Program-made: the position numbers and the translations under genes | Shown: positions 1 to 8,215 of the stretch, one piece after another | Layout of the letters: every line of letters starts with the position of its first letter | Position numbering within the stretch: position 1 is the stretch's first letter | DNA from: Chloroflexota bacterium | GTDB lineage: Bacteria > Chloroflexota > Anaerolineae > 4572-78 > J111 | Length of the DNA stretch: 33,014 nucleotides | NCBI GenBank assembly: GCA_020049115.1 | Contig: JAIFLK010000063.1 | Coordinates: 1 to 33,014, forward strand | Direction of reading: 5' to 3' | The notes under the pieces: model-generated | Databases searched by the model: none | Told to the model about the DNA's origin: nothing | What the model saw: the letters and a program-made list of their open reading frames with translations, nothing else

Positions 1-47
1 GGAGTCCGCAATTATTTGCGGGCTGTCCGGAAAGGATTGCGGACTCC
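1..47. repeat. Inverted repeat with GGAGTCC ends, at the left window edge
   Basis: The 12-base arm GGAGTCCGCAAT at 1-12 is the exact reverse complement of 36-47, with a 23-base spacer. It starts at base 1, so the arm may extend outside the window. It shares its GGAGT/ACTCC ends with the elements at 103-162, 5851-5906 and 27771-27820. No T-run follows on the minus strand, so an intrinsic terminator is not supported. Confidence 0.8.
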
Positions 48-102
48 TGCCAGTCATAGCAAAAGTGTAACTCTCAAATAAAATCCAGTATAAATCAGTT
101 TT

Positions 103-162
103 GGAGTGCAAACCTTCAGGTTTGCTCGTTCATAGTGGAGCAAACCTGAAGGTTTGCACTCC
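103..162. repeat. Perfect 24-bp inverted repeat made of two hairpin-forming arms
   Basis: Arms 103-126 and 139-162 are exact reverse complements separated by 12 bases. Each arm is also a small hairpin by itself (GCAAACC, short loop, GGTTTGC), so the DNA can form one long stem or two short ones. Ends are GGAGTG/CACTCC. It lies just beyond the 3' end of the hybrid kinase gene. It is probably a REP/MITE-like element. A role in mRNA stability or termination is possible, but the minus-strand continuation is not T-rich. I see nothing else in 1-221. Confidence 0.9.
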
Positions 163-221
163 TCTGTCCACGACTCATTTAGAACATCTATAGCACCCTA
201 ATGAGGTTAATTATTACGAAA

Positions 222-2315
222 TTACAGGAATTGTTCAACTAAATTAAGAATCTGGTCTTCCTCAAAATTCTTTGCCAATTGTTGTAGCTTGGCGGCAAAG
301 GGTTTAAACTTAGGGTCTAATTGGCTAATTTGCCCCGCCCGTTTTTGAATTTCAGGCATATTCCCGCGCATCGCCAGGTCAAATAAAATAACCATTTCCT
401 CTGGGGGGGGTGGAATAAAAACAGCCGCGGCCTCATTGTTACTCTCCAAATCATTCCCTATAAGCACTACTTCACTAGGCAAATCAGCCTCTTTATCATA
501 AACCCATTCCAAATCTAAATATGTTTGTAATAAATCTAATAATTTTTTCATACTCACTGGTTTTGATAAAAAAGCATTACAACCCGCCAACAGACTTTCG
601 CCACCCTCTAAATCAAAGATACTGGCAGATAAAGCAATAACCAAAACCTCAGCTAATTCAGGAATTTGGCGGATTTGCTTCACCGCTTCAAAACCCGTCA
701 TCACAGGCATAACTAAATCTAACAAAATAACATCGGGGTGGATCGCTTTAGCTTGGGCCACCCCAACTTGACCATTGGCCGCTTCCACCACCTTAAACCC
801 TAAGGCTTCAAAAAAAATCGTTAGCACCAAGCGATTATAAGGTTTATCATCAACCACTAAAACCTGCCGTAATGGCCCTTTATAACCAATAATAGTGCCT
901 TTTTGTTTCTCATCTAATTCAGTTTGGTCTAACGAAATTGGTACATCTAAATCAAACCAAAAAGTGCTGCCATGTTCATAGTCACTTTTAACCTGCAATT
1001 GCGCGCCCATCAGTTGCACTAATTGTTGGCTAATAGATAAACCTAAGCCTGCACCCTCAGCCCAACCTTGATTATCGTTCGCCTGCTCAAAGGGCCTAAA
1101 AATTTTAGTGAGATATTCGGGAGTCATCCCAACACCCGTATCCATGATTTCAAATCGAATTTGCGCCTTCATTTGATTATTTCGTTCACCCACAAACGGA
1201 TTAATTACCATTACGGTAAGTGTCACTCCCCCGTCTGAGGTAAATTTAATGGCATTATCTAACAAATTAATCAATACTTGTCGTAAACGGCTTTCATCGG
1301 CCAAAATAGTTTGTGGCAATAACGTTAACAGCCGATAATGAAAACTAAGCCCTTTCTGTTCAGCCCGCAAACGCATAATACCCACAATCCCATGCAAAAA
1401 ATTCGCGAGTGAAAAATGATTAGGCAAAATCTCAAGTTTGCGCGTTTCCAAATAAGACATGTCTAAAATATCGTTAATTAAAGTTAATAAATGTTCCCCA
1501 CTTTGTTGAATAATATGCAAACCATCTGCCTGTAATACACTAATGTTTTTATCTCGTTTCAAAATTTGCACATACCCCAAAATACCATTCAACGGAGTAC
1601 GCAGTTCATGCCCCATTTTACCCAAAAAAGCACTTTTAACCCGATGAGAAGCCTCAGCCGTTTCCTTTGCTTTTAACAATTCTATCGCTTGCTGCTCTAA
1701 CTGATTTTTTTGTTGTTCTAGCTCCTCAGCCCGCTTTTCTAGTTCCATATTAGCCTGTTGTAAAGCCGTAGCCGTTTTTTGTAACTGTTCGTTTTGACTT
1801 TGCAAACTTTGGGCCAAACTCTTAATATGCAAATGAGTCATGACTCTAATCAAAACATCTTCATGGTTAAACGGCTTAATAATATAATCGACCCCACCGA
1901 CTTGAAAACCTCTCACCTTATGTTGGGTTTCAGTCAAAGCCGTCATAAAAATAACGGGGATATGTTGCGTTTTCTCACTCGCTTTCAAACGATAACAAAC
2001 CTCAAACCCATCCATTTTCGGCATCATCACATCTAACAAAATAATATCAGGCCGCGCATATTCCGCCCTTTTCAAAGCACTTTCACCATCTTGAGCAATT
2101 AAAGTGGTAAAACCATAGCCCTTTAAATAACTGGCTATCAGCCGTAGATTAATCGAGCTATCATCCACAATCAACACGGTAAATTGTTGGGGTTGCAACC
2201 CCGATAAGTAAGATTTCCAACCAGGCAAATCTATCCCAGGGTTAGGTAAATTCTGAGTGGTAATATCAGAAAAATCAAATTGAGTAACAGCGGGTTTCTC
2301 TAAAGCTGAATCCAT
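222..2315 (-). CDS. Soluble hybrid histidine kinase (REC-HisKA-HATPase-REC)
   Basis: A 697-residue cytoplasmic phosphorelay protein with no membrane segment. Domains in order: receiver 1 (about 46-165; DD at 51-52, phospho-acceptor D95, T125, K147); a Gln/Glu/Leu-rich coiled coil (about 166-225); HisKA with the GHELRTPLNG motif (phospho-acceptor H236); HATPase (about 335-460; N-box N354, DTGVG 392-396, GAGLGL 421-426); receiver 2 (about 485-600; D533, K585). The last 60 residues form a helical tail starting with a poly-Pro stretch (PPPPEE), often seen in cyanobacterial-type hybrid kinases. All catalytic residues needed for kinase and relay activity are present. It has no sensor domain of its own; the N-terminal receiver implies that an upstream kinase controls it, plausibly the membrane kinase encoded at 4263-5807. 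No clear Shine-Dalgarno precedes the ATG. Confidence 0.95.
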   Translation of the reverse strand: MDSALEKPAVTQFDFSDITTQNLPNPGIDLPGWKSYLSGLQPQQFTVLIVDDSSINLRLIASYLKGYGFTTLIAQDGESALKRAEYARPDIILLDVMMPKMDGFEVCYRLKASEKTQHIPVIFMTALTETQHKVRGFQVGGVDYIIKPFNHEDVLIRVMTHLHIKSLAQSLQSQNEQLQKTATALQQANMELEKRAEELEQQKNQLEQQAIELLKAKETAEASHRVKSAFLGKMGHELRTPLNGILGYVQILKRDKNISVLQADGLHIIQQSGEHLLTLINDILDMSYLETRKLEILPNHFSLANFLHGIVGIMRLRAEQKGLSFHYRLLTLLPQTILADESRLRQVLINLLDNAIKFTSDGGVTLTVMVINPFVGERNNQMKAQIRFEIMDTGVGMTPEYLTKIFRPFEQANDNQGWAEGAGLGLSISQQLVQLMGAQLQVKSDYEHGSTFWFDLDVPISLDQTELDEKQKGTIIGYKGPLRQVLVVDDKPYNRLVLTIFFEALGFKVVEAANGQVGVAQAKAIHPDVILLDLVMPVMTGFEAVKQIRQIPELAEVLVIALSASIFDLEGGESLLAGCNAFLSKPVSMKKLLDLLQTYLDLEWVYDKEADLPSEVVLIGNDLESNNEAAAVFIPPPPEEMVILFDLAMRGNMPEIQKRAGQISQLDPKFKPFAAKLQQLAKNFEEDQILNLVEQFL

Positions 2316-2334
2316 ATCAATAGAATTAAGGCAG

Positions 2335-2367
2335 AGACCTCCGCGATTTTTGCAACCTCGAAGGTCT
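2335..2367. repeat. Imperfect 14-bp inverted repeat in the 115-bp gap
   Basis: AGACCTCCGCGATT (2335-2348) pairs with AACCTCGAAGGTCT (2354-2367) at 11 of 14 positions around a 5-base loop. The right arm matches the AGACCTTCGAGGTT-type palindromes that recur in some cyanobacterial and Beggiatoa-like genomes (recalled, not searched). It lies between the lipoprotein gene and the hybrid kinase gene. Nothing else was recognised in 2316-2430. Confidence 0.5.
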
Positions 2368-2430
2368 ACTATAACTTACAAAGAAGTGACAAATACCTTA
2401 AAAGTATCTGCCACCTACGTCATACTGATA

Positions 2431-4266
2431 TTAAGGTTGCGTTGGTTGTAGATTATGAATAATTTCATGACTACTTTGCCACCATGTGGGGGGGTGAATA
2501 TAATTATTCTTCGCAGTCGGCCAGCCTGTCCAGTAAGTAGAGTTAAAAGGAATGAGTACACCCGCTTGCACCAGCGGAATAACGGGTAACTCCTGTAACC
2601 AAATATCCATGGCCTCCACAAACAACCCCTCAATATGAGGGTCGCCCAAAGGTAATGAGCCAATTTCATCGACTAGGCGGCCATATTTCTCCGCCCCTTT
2701 ACCCGACCATCGCCAAATATTTTGACCCTCGCCTGTTCGTTGGTCAATCGGTTTAAGCCAACGGGGATTAAACGTATCCATTGAAGCCCACGGCTCATTG
2801 ACTGAGCCACAACTCCACCACCCCACCATGGCCGTAAAATGTCCCACCAATAATGTATCATACCAGCCACCGTAATCTTGCGCCTGCATTTCACTTTTAA
2901 TTCCCACCCGTTGAAACTGCTGTTGCAAAATTTCACCCATATTTCTAAAAGCAGTATCATTCGCCACCGAAAAGTTAAAGGTTAACGGTTGCCCCTCTTT
3001 TTCATACATTCCATTCGCATTAAGCTGATACCCTTTTGATTCAATAATGGTTTTAGCTTTTTCCACATTATGCTCTAACAAAGGATATTTTTCATATAAT
3101 CCTTTTTGCTCTAATAAATCAACATAACGATTTAAGGCAGGGTAAGAAGGGAAAAAATGACGAGCAGGAATAGTAGTATCATTAAACGCAAAACTGACAA
3201 TTTCATTACGGTCAATAGCGTAATTTATCGCCCAACGCATCTCTGGGTCATTCCAGGGCGGCACAGTATGGTTAAAGTCAAAGGAACGCGAGCAAGGGTC
3301 AGGTATCCAGGCATAAGGTAAATCATCAAAATAGGTAACGATGTGAGGGCTTTGTTTTTTCATCTTCAGGAGTGAGTCTAACGAAATACTACCCAATACA
3401 TCAACCTCACCCGCAATCATCCGAGCCACTCGTGTTTCCTCATCCCCTGAAGCTATCCAAGTCAATTTCTCAGGCTTAGGCAACGCTTTCCAAGCACTTT
3501 GCGCGCCCCACCAATTATCATCACGAACATAGCTAATTTGGTCTGGGCTAACATTACTTAATTTATATGGCCCCGTAAAAATCGGCCAGCCCTGGCCAGG
3601 GTCATAATTTTTGAACGTCAATGGATCCTGCCCTTGCCAAATATGTTGCGGAACAATCGTTGGGCCGCCCCAAACTTTCACCGACCATAAATCAAGCTGA
3701 AAACGGGGATTAGGCTTACGCAGTGTAAACCGAATGGTTAAATTATCGACCTTCTCTAACTGTTTAACCCAGGTCTGCATGTCGGCTGAACCATTCAAAT
3801 CGGGCGCATGGCTTAACAATAAATTCACCGTAAAAATCACATCATCGGCACTAAAAGGTTCACCATCACTCCATTTAATTCCTGAACGTAATTTCAATGT
3901 CCATACATCCAAAGCATCATTGACTGTCATACTTTCACCTAACCATGAGTCAATTTTACCTGTCTCATAATTAAGAATAAAAAGTGGCTCAATCAGAGCT
4001 TGATGAAAACCATTATCCATGCGCCGTTCTGCGGCTAAAGGATTCCAATTTTCTGGGTCACGCACCGTACCATCAATCATTTCAAAAATGACTGTTTTGG
4101 CCCGTTCAGAGTCAATCACCGTCGTAGCGGAAATCACTTCAGTTATATTGCCAGTCAATGGCTTAACTGGAGGGTTGGTTTCAAACACAGTTGCGCCATT
4201 ACAAGCCGTTACAAATCCCAATAAGCCAATGATAAGCCATATAAACCCATTATTTCTGCGCTTCAT
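2431..4266 (-). CDS. Family 5 extracellular solute-binding lipoprotein (peptide/oligopeptide type)
   Basis: A 611-residue binding protein of the SBP_bac_5 (DppA/OppA/NikA) family, expected to be a surface lipoprotein. The N-terminus has positive charges (MKRR), a hydrophobic stretch and a lipobox ending in C22 (VTAC). The family signature around W132 (SDGEPFSADDV) is intact, and the full two-lobed domain spans about 90-560. Its ATG overlaps the stop of the upstream histidine kinase gene by ATGA, so the two are probably translationally coupled. No permease or ATPase gene of an ABC importer is nearby. This suggests either that it serves a transporter encoded elsewhere or that it is a ligand receptor for the coupled kinase. 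The ligand cannot be predicted from sequence alone; peptides are the family default. Confidence 0.93.
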   Translation of the reverse strand: MKRRNNGFIWLIIGLLGFVTACNGATVFETNPPVKPLTGNITEVISATTVIDSERAKTVIFEMIDGTVRDPENWNPLAAERRMDNGFHQALIEPLFILNYETGKIDSWLGESMTVNDALDVWTLKLRSGIKWSDGEPFSADDVIFTVNLLLSHAPDLNGSADMQTWVKQLEKVDNLTIRFTLRKPNPRFQLDLWSVKVWGGPTIVPQHIWQGQDPLTFKNYDPGQGWPIFTGPYKLSNVSPDQISYVRDDNWWGAQSAWKALPKPEKLTWIASGDEETRVARMIAGEVDVLGSISLDSLLKMKKQSPHIVTYFDDLPYAWIPDPCSRSFDFNHTVPPWNDPEMRWAINYAIDRNEIVSFAFNDTTIPARHFFPSYPALNRYVDLLEQKGLYEKYPLLEHNVEKAKTIIESKGYQLNANGMYEKEGQPLTFNFSVANDTAFRNMGEILQQQFQRVGIKSEMQAQDYGGWYDTLLVGHFTAMVGWWSCGSVNEPWASMDTFNPRWLKPIDQRTGEGQNIWRWSGKGAEKYGRLVDEIGSLPLGDPHIEGLFVEAMDIWLQELPVIPLVQAGVLIPFNSTYWTGWPTAKNNYIHPPTWWQSSHEIIHNLQPTQP

Positions 4267-5807
4267 GAAAGTTCCTGCTCCTTATCCTCAGTAGAAATGG
4301 GAATTGTCGCCCATGGCACCGTAAACTTAAATTGTGTTCCCTCACCTAAAACACTCTCCACCCAAATATCCCCGCCATTTTTTCGCACCATTTCATGACA
4401 CATCACCAAACCTAAGCCTGTTCCTTGCTCCTTATTTGTGCCAAGGGTGGTATGATGAACTTCTATTTTAAATAATTTCTCCACATCTTCCGCCGCAATC
4501 CCCACCCCCGTATCAGCCACCGAGACTTCGACCTCTGACGAACTAGGTAAAATGTAAGGAAAAGCAAGGTTCGCATCGTTAATTGAACGTTGCAACGACG
4601 ATTCATGCCTGACTTCACGCACTTGGGCGGCAATGGTAATTGACCCACCATGTGGGGTAAATTTTAGGGCATTAGCAGTTAAATTACGAATAACGGTATC
4701 TATCATGTGTTGATCGGCATAAATAAAAAGAGGTTGGTGTAATGTAGTTTGTAAGATAATGCCTTTATTCACCGCAGTTTCATTTAATAATTTAACATTC
4801 CGCTCAACGATTGCTTCTAGGTTAATTATTTCTGGTTGATATTCCATGCGGCCCATCTGCATGCGTGACCATTCCAATAAATTCTCTAAGAGGTTAAAAA
4901 CATTACGGGCTGAACGATATAATGATTGCCCCATTTCTTTAATATCTTCCGGTTTTAACACATCAGCCATCTCCGCCAACAACTCAGAAGCCCCTAACAA
5001 AGGCGAAAATGGGCCACGTAAATCATGCGCTACAATGGAGAAAAATTTATCTTTACTGGCATTCAACCGTTGTAAATCGGAAACCAATATCTCCAACTCG
5101 GCATGAGCCATTTTTAATTTACTTTCACTTTCAGCTAAACGAAAATTGGTTGTTTCTAATAATTGATTAGCTTTCTTGATTTGCAGTTGGCCTTCAAACA
5201 ATTCATCCCGACGATTTTTCGCTTTGGCCTGGCTTTGAACCGCCCAACTATAAGCCGTAATTAAATTATTAGCTCCGCCCCAGGTAATAAAAGCCAAAAC
5301 CACCGCCAAAGTATTAGGGATAAGTAACAAATCAACTTTAGTAGGTTGAGTCCCTCCCACCACTATCATACTAATAATAAAATTGACCCCAGCAACTACA
5401 AACGCGCCCCGCGGCATAATCAGTAAACCCGCCACCGCGACCACCATTAAGGTAAGGTAAGGGTAAAATGACTCTAACGCATTGGGCAACAACAAAAGGA
5501 TATTAATAACTATGACTATCCCCGTCATAATAACTTGCGCGGCAAGTTCAACCTTATCTTGTTTCTGATAACGATGGCTTAACCAAGTGGCAAAAGCTAA
5601 AATAATTGAAGCAGATAACCAAATCCAATGAACGTTAGAAAGGCCCGTTTCATTGATGTTGGGGCGCAAAACTAGCCCATATGCATAACGTTGTAGAAAT
5701 AGGAAAACTACGAAACCACATCCTATCAAAACATTCTGTAAGGCACTTTTTCGTAAATCTTGTAAATCTACTTTTGAACTTTCCATCGGTTTTTCAGTAT
5801 TCAACAT
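4263..5807 (-). CDS. Membrane sensor histidine kinase with six predicted TM segments
   Basis: A 514-residue histidine kinase. The N-terminal 180 residues hold about six hydrophobic segments (near 24-41, 61-78, 89-107, 115-131, 136-152, 160-178) with short loops and no periplasmic domain. A coiled coil follows (about 195-250), then HisKA with phospho-acceptor H261 in VAHDLRGPF, then HATPase (N379 in NLTANALKF, DTGVG 432-436, GTGLGL 462-467). It should autophosphorylate H261 and pass the phosphate to a receiver; the nearest receivers are in the hybrid kinase two genes downstream. With so little extracellular sequence, it probably senses within the membrane or through a partner, for which the overlapping binding-protein gene is the obvious candidate. 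The start could also be the TTG codon directly after the ATG (see 5808-5816). Confidence 0.94.
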   Translation of the reverse strand: MLNTEKPMESSKVDLQDLRKSALQNVLIGCGFVVFLFLQRYAYGLVLRPNINETGLSNVHWIWLSASIILAFATWLSHRYQKQDKVELAAQVIMTGIVIVINILLLLPNALESFYPYLTLMVVAVAGLLIMPRGAFVVAGVNFIISMIVVGGTQPTKVDLLLIPNTLAVVLAFITWGGANNLITAYSWAVQSQAKAKNRRDELFEGQLQIKKANQLLETTNFRLAESESKLKMAHAELEILVSDLQRLNASKDKFFSIVAHDLRGPFSPLLGASELLAEMADVLKPEDIKEMGQSLYRSARNVFNLLENLLEWSRMQMGRMEYQPEIINLEAIVERNVKLLNETAVNKGIILQTTLHQPLFIYADQHMIDTVIRNLTANALKFTPHGGSITIAAQVREVRHESSLQRSINDANLAFPYILPSSSEVEVSVADTGVGIAAEDVEKLFKIEVHHTTLGTNKEQGTGLGLVMCHEMVRKNGGDIWVESVLGEGTQFKFTVPWATIPISTEDKEQELS

Positions 5808-5816
5808 ATCCTCCTC
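5808..5816 (-). promoter_or_regulatory. Strong Shine-Dalgarno of the membrane kinase gene
   Basis: Read on the minus strand this is GAGGAGGAT followed directly by ATGTTG. The AGGAGG core sits only 2 bases from ATG but 5 bases from the following TTG, so initiation at either codon is possible. It is one of the few clear ribosome-binding sites in the window. Confidence 0.7.
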
Positions 5817-5850
5817 ATTGAGGTGATACTCCTAAAAAGAGTGTTAATAC

Positions 5851-5906
5851 GGAGTCCAAAGCCGTAGGCTTTATCACACGGCTCAAAGCTTACGGCTTTG
5901 GACTCC
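5851..5906. repeat. 22-bp inverted repeat with GGAGTCC ends
   Basis: Arms 5851-5872 and 5885-5906 are reverse complements with one mismatch and a 12-base loop. Each arm is itself a hairpin (AAAGCC, GTA, GGCTTT). The size, loop and GGAGT ends match the element at 103-162, so they look like members of one structural family with different inner sequence. A short outer pair AGGTGAT (5821-5827) / ATCACCT (5913-5919) encloses it. It sits upstream of the kinase/lipoprotein genes. No promoter was recognised in 5808-5935. Confidence 0.85.
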
Positions 5907-5935
5907 ATTGCCATCACCTGAAAATTTACAGGTGG

Positions 5936-8050
5936 CTATAGTTTATCCTCAAGCCTAATTTCTATATTGGCATGAGTTGCGCTGAGACGTTTACCTAATT
6001 CCTCAGTGGCAATTTGCATTAAACGACTGAAATTAGGTGCAGACCGTAACTTATCCGTTATTTCACGAATAATTTGTTCGTTGGTTGCTTGCCGACGGGT
6101 ATTTTCAAATAAACGTAACCGTTCAGCAATCTGCCCCAATTGGTCTACAACTGCTTCAATCGTCATTAAATCCTCATCCTGCCAAACCTTACCCCGATGA
6201 GCATGCAGTTGAACTGTCCCAATTTCAATATTTCGAAATGTAACTGGTAAGGTTACTGCTTCCCAACTCAACCCTGCGGCTTCAAGTGAAATACGAGTCA
6301 ACCGTTCTGAAGCTAAAGTCGCCGCTTTAGCTTGAACTATTATCGCTTCAGGCAAAGGGTTTGCTTGATTTTGGCTATATAAATAGCGCATTTGAGCCAA
6401 TAACAAATCCCTATTCCAACCCACTTCCAAATATTGCCGTTGAACCGCTTGGGTCTCAACTAAAGCTGCTTCCACTTGAGCAAACAATCTCGCATTACGA
6501 ATAGCTACAGCAACTTGGTTCGCTAATGACCGTAATAAAGCAATATCACTTTCATCTAAAGAAGCGGGTGGGCTTTGTTGTACATGTAACACCCCTACTA
6601 CCCGTTGCTCTAAAATAATCGGCACCGCCATCTCCGCCATCTCTACCCCACCAACATTTAGTTTAATTTCGGCTGTTTGTGCCGCTTGAGCCACTAAACT
6701 GGTAGGCAAATCCAAAGCAATCGTTTGTCCACCTGGCTGCATTGCCTCGCTTTCATCACGTAAACCCACTTGCATGACCAATAATTGCCGAAATTCATCT
6801 AGCAAATAAACCTGAACTTGATGATAATGAAAATGCGCTTTAATCTGCTGAACTAATTCCTCTAACAATTGATTTAAGTTGAGAATAGCGGTTAATTGCT
6901 CACTAACAGTAGCCACAATTTCTAGTTGTCTGGTTCGTTCAACAATTTTGCCTTCCAAACTACCAATTACGGAACTTAATTGGCTAGTCATGGCATTAAA
7001 TGCCTCGGCTAAATGTCCAATCTCATCCTGTCGCTCAATTTGAGCCACTTGAGATAAATCCCCCGCGGTAATTCGGCTAGCAGTCTCAGCTAAATTGACC
7101 AAAGGATTGGTAATATTACGAGTAATAAAAAGAGAAGCAATGACTGTAAAAACAGTGGCTATCAGCCCAATAATTAAGTTATTTAACAAATTTTGGTAGG
7201 TCGGGATTAACGCCTCAGCTTGGTCTTGTTCGGCTAATAAAGCCACCTGTAACTCTGGCAACCAACGATACGCCCCAATAACGGGCTGGTTACGATAATC
7301 ATTATAGACCGCCACCCCATTCACATGCTGATTTAAAGCCCGTTCACTGCCTAATGTGTTGACATAAACTGTCCCCGTCAAAAAGCGTGAAGGAGTCAGT
7401 TGAATGCCACTTCCCGCCACTAAATAAGTTTCACTGGTTTCAGTTGTCCCGACTAAACGCTCCATAATCTTTACCAAAGGAACAATACTGGCGCGTCCTG
7501 CTAAAACCGCCACCACTTCCCCCTGAATATCCCGAAGTGGATAAGCCACGATAACTGACCAACGGTCTAAAGTAGCCTCATAAAAAGGCGTACTAACGGT
7601 GGGTTTGGTCAAGCCCTGTTGAAAAAAAGGTTCAGTAGTATAAACCTTACCGACCTGATTGAGTTCAGTCGAAATTATCACCTGGCCTGATAAATCAAGG
7701 AGGAATAACGCCTCAAAAAAAGGGTTCTTATTTATTACTTCATCAAAACGTAATTTAATGGCCGTTAATTCAGCGTGAGGCTGAATGAAGGCCACTTGTT
7801 CAGCCGTAAGAATAAGCGTTAAACTATTTTTTAGATTACTCACCCATAACTCTATTTCCGCCTCTTTTAATACCGCCACCGATACTAACCGATTGGTTAC
7901 TTGCGTTTGTCCATCTTGAAACCCTAAGATAATCGAACTGAGGCCAATAACCAAAACAGGTAACAACACTGTTAGCATAAAAGCCAAAAGTAGCCGAGTT
8001 TGTAAACTCATTGTTTTATTAAAACTTACATGCTTAACGTTAGTCGCCAT
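5936..8050 (-). CDS. Membrane receptor: TM-dCache-TM-HAMP-GAF, no output domain
   Basis: A 704-residue transmembrane sensor. TM1 is about 19-45, an extracytoplasmic double-Cache-like domain about 50-285, TM2 about 288-309, and HAMP about 310-362 (P316, DEIGHLAEAFN 342-352). A GAF domain spans about 385-523 and ends in NQVAVAIRNARLF. A linker with a conserved Trp (RQYLEVGW) leads to a sequence like the second half of a GAF (about 598-648), then a helical tail (IIREITDKLRSAP..., about 658-704). The expected path is a periplasmic ligand, then HAMP rotation, then GAF. There is no kinase, GGDEF, EAL, HD-GYP, PP2C or methyl-accepting domain, so output must go through a partner. Followed by a 128-bp gap to the membrane kinase. 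The start codon is followed by a short cytoplasmic N-terminus and has no clear ribosome-binding site. Confidence 0.92.
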   Translation of the reverse strand: MATNVKHVSFNKTMSLQTRLLLAFMLTVLLPVLVIGLSSIILGFQDGQTQVTNRLVSVAVLKEAEIELWVSNLKNSLTLILTAEQVAFIQPHAELTAIKLRFDEVINKNPFFEALFLLDLSGQVIISTELNQVGKVYTTEPFFQQGLTKPTVSTPFYEATLDRWSVIVAYPLRDIQGEVVAVLAGRASIVPLVKIMERLVGTTETSETYLVAGSGIQLTPSRFLTGTVYVNTLGSERALNQHVNGVAVYNDYRNQPVIGAYRWLPELQVALLAEQDQAEALIPTYQNLLNNLIIGLIATVFTVIASLFITRNITNPLVNLAETASRITAGDLSQVAQIERQDEIGHLAEAFNAMTSQLSSVIGSLEGKIVERTRQLEIVATVSEQLTAILNLNQLLEELVQQIKAHFHYHQVQVYLLDEFRQLLVMQVGLRDESEAMQPGGQTIALDLPTSLVAQAAQTAEIKLNVGGVEMAEMAVPIILEQRVVGVLHVQQSPPASLDESDIALLRSLANQVAVAIRNARLFAQVEAALVETQAVQRQYLEVGWNRDLLLAQMRYLYSQNQANPLPEAIIVQAKAATLASERLTRISLEAAGLSWEAVTLPVTFRNIEIGTVQLHAHRGKVWQDEDLMTIEAVVDQLGQIAERLRLFENTRRQATNEQIIREITDKLRSAPNFSRLMQIATEELGKRLSATHANIEIRLEDKL

Positions 8051-8066
8051 GTTCGATGTGATTCCA

Positions 8067-8178
8067 AGACTTACGCAATTGCGTGGTCTACCCCCCTTAA
8101 TTCCCCCGACATCGGGGGGAGACGTTACTCCCTCTCCTATGTAGGAAAGGGTTGGGGTGAGGTGTTTACGTAAGTCCT
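8067..8178. repeat. MITE-like element, copy 1
   Basis: About 112 bp with imperfect terminal inverted repeats: GACTTACGCA at the left and the reverse complement of GGACTTACGTAAA at the right. It fills most of the gap between two receptor genes. It is a near-identical inverted copy of 16058-16167 (roughly 90% over the core by eye) and includes the internal pairing CCCCCGACATCGGGGG (8104-8119). No transposase is encoded, so mobility would be in trans. The rest of 8051-8215 shows nothing recognisable. Confidence 0.85.
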
Positions 8179-8215
8179 GTGATTCGAGAAAAATATCATT
8201 ACAAAATATAAGAAA

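Noticed and set aside
103-162. Intrinsic transcription terminator after the hybrid kinase gene
   Set aside because: The stem is strong but the minus-strand sequence after it begins AAAACTGA rather than a T-run, and the same type of element occurs between genes that are likely co-transcribed.
2431-4266. Part of an ABC peptide importer operon
   Set aside because: No permease or transporter ATPase gene is present on either side; both neighbours are signalling kinases. The ATPase at 30650-31903 is a soluble RecF/SMC-like type, not a transporter subunit.
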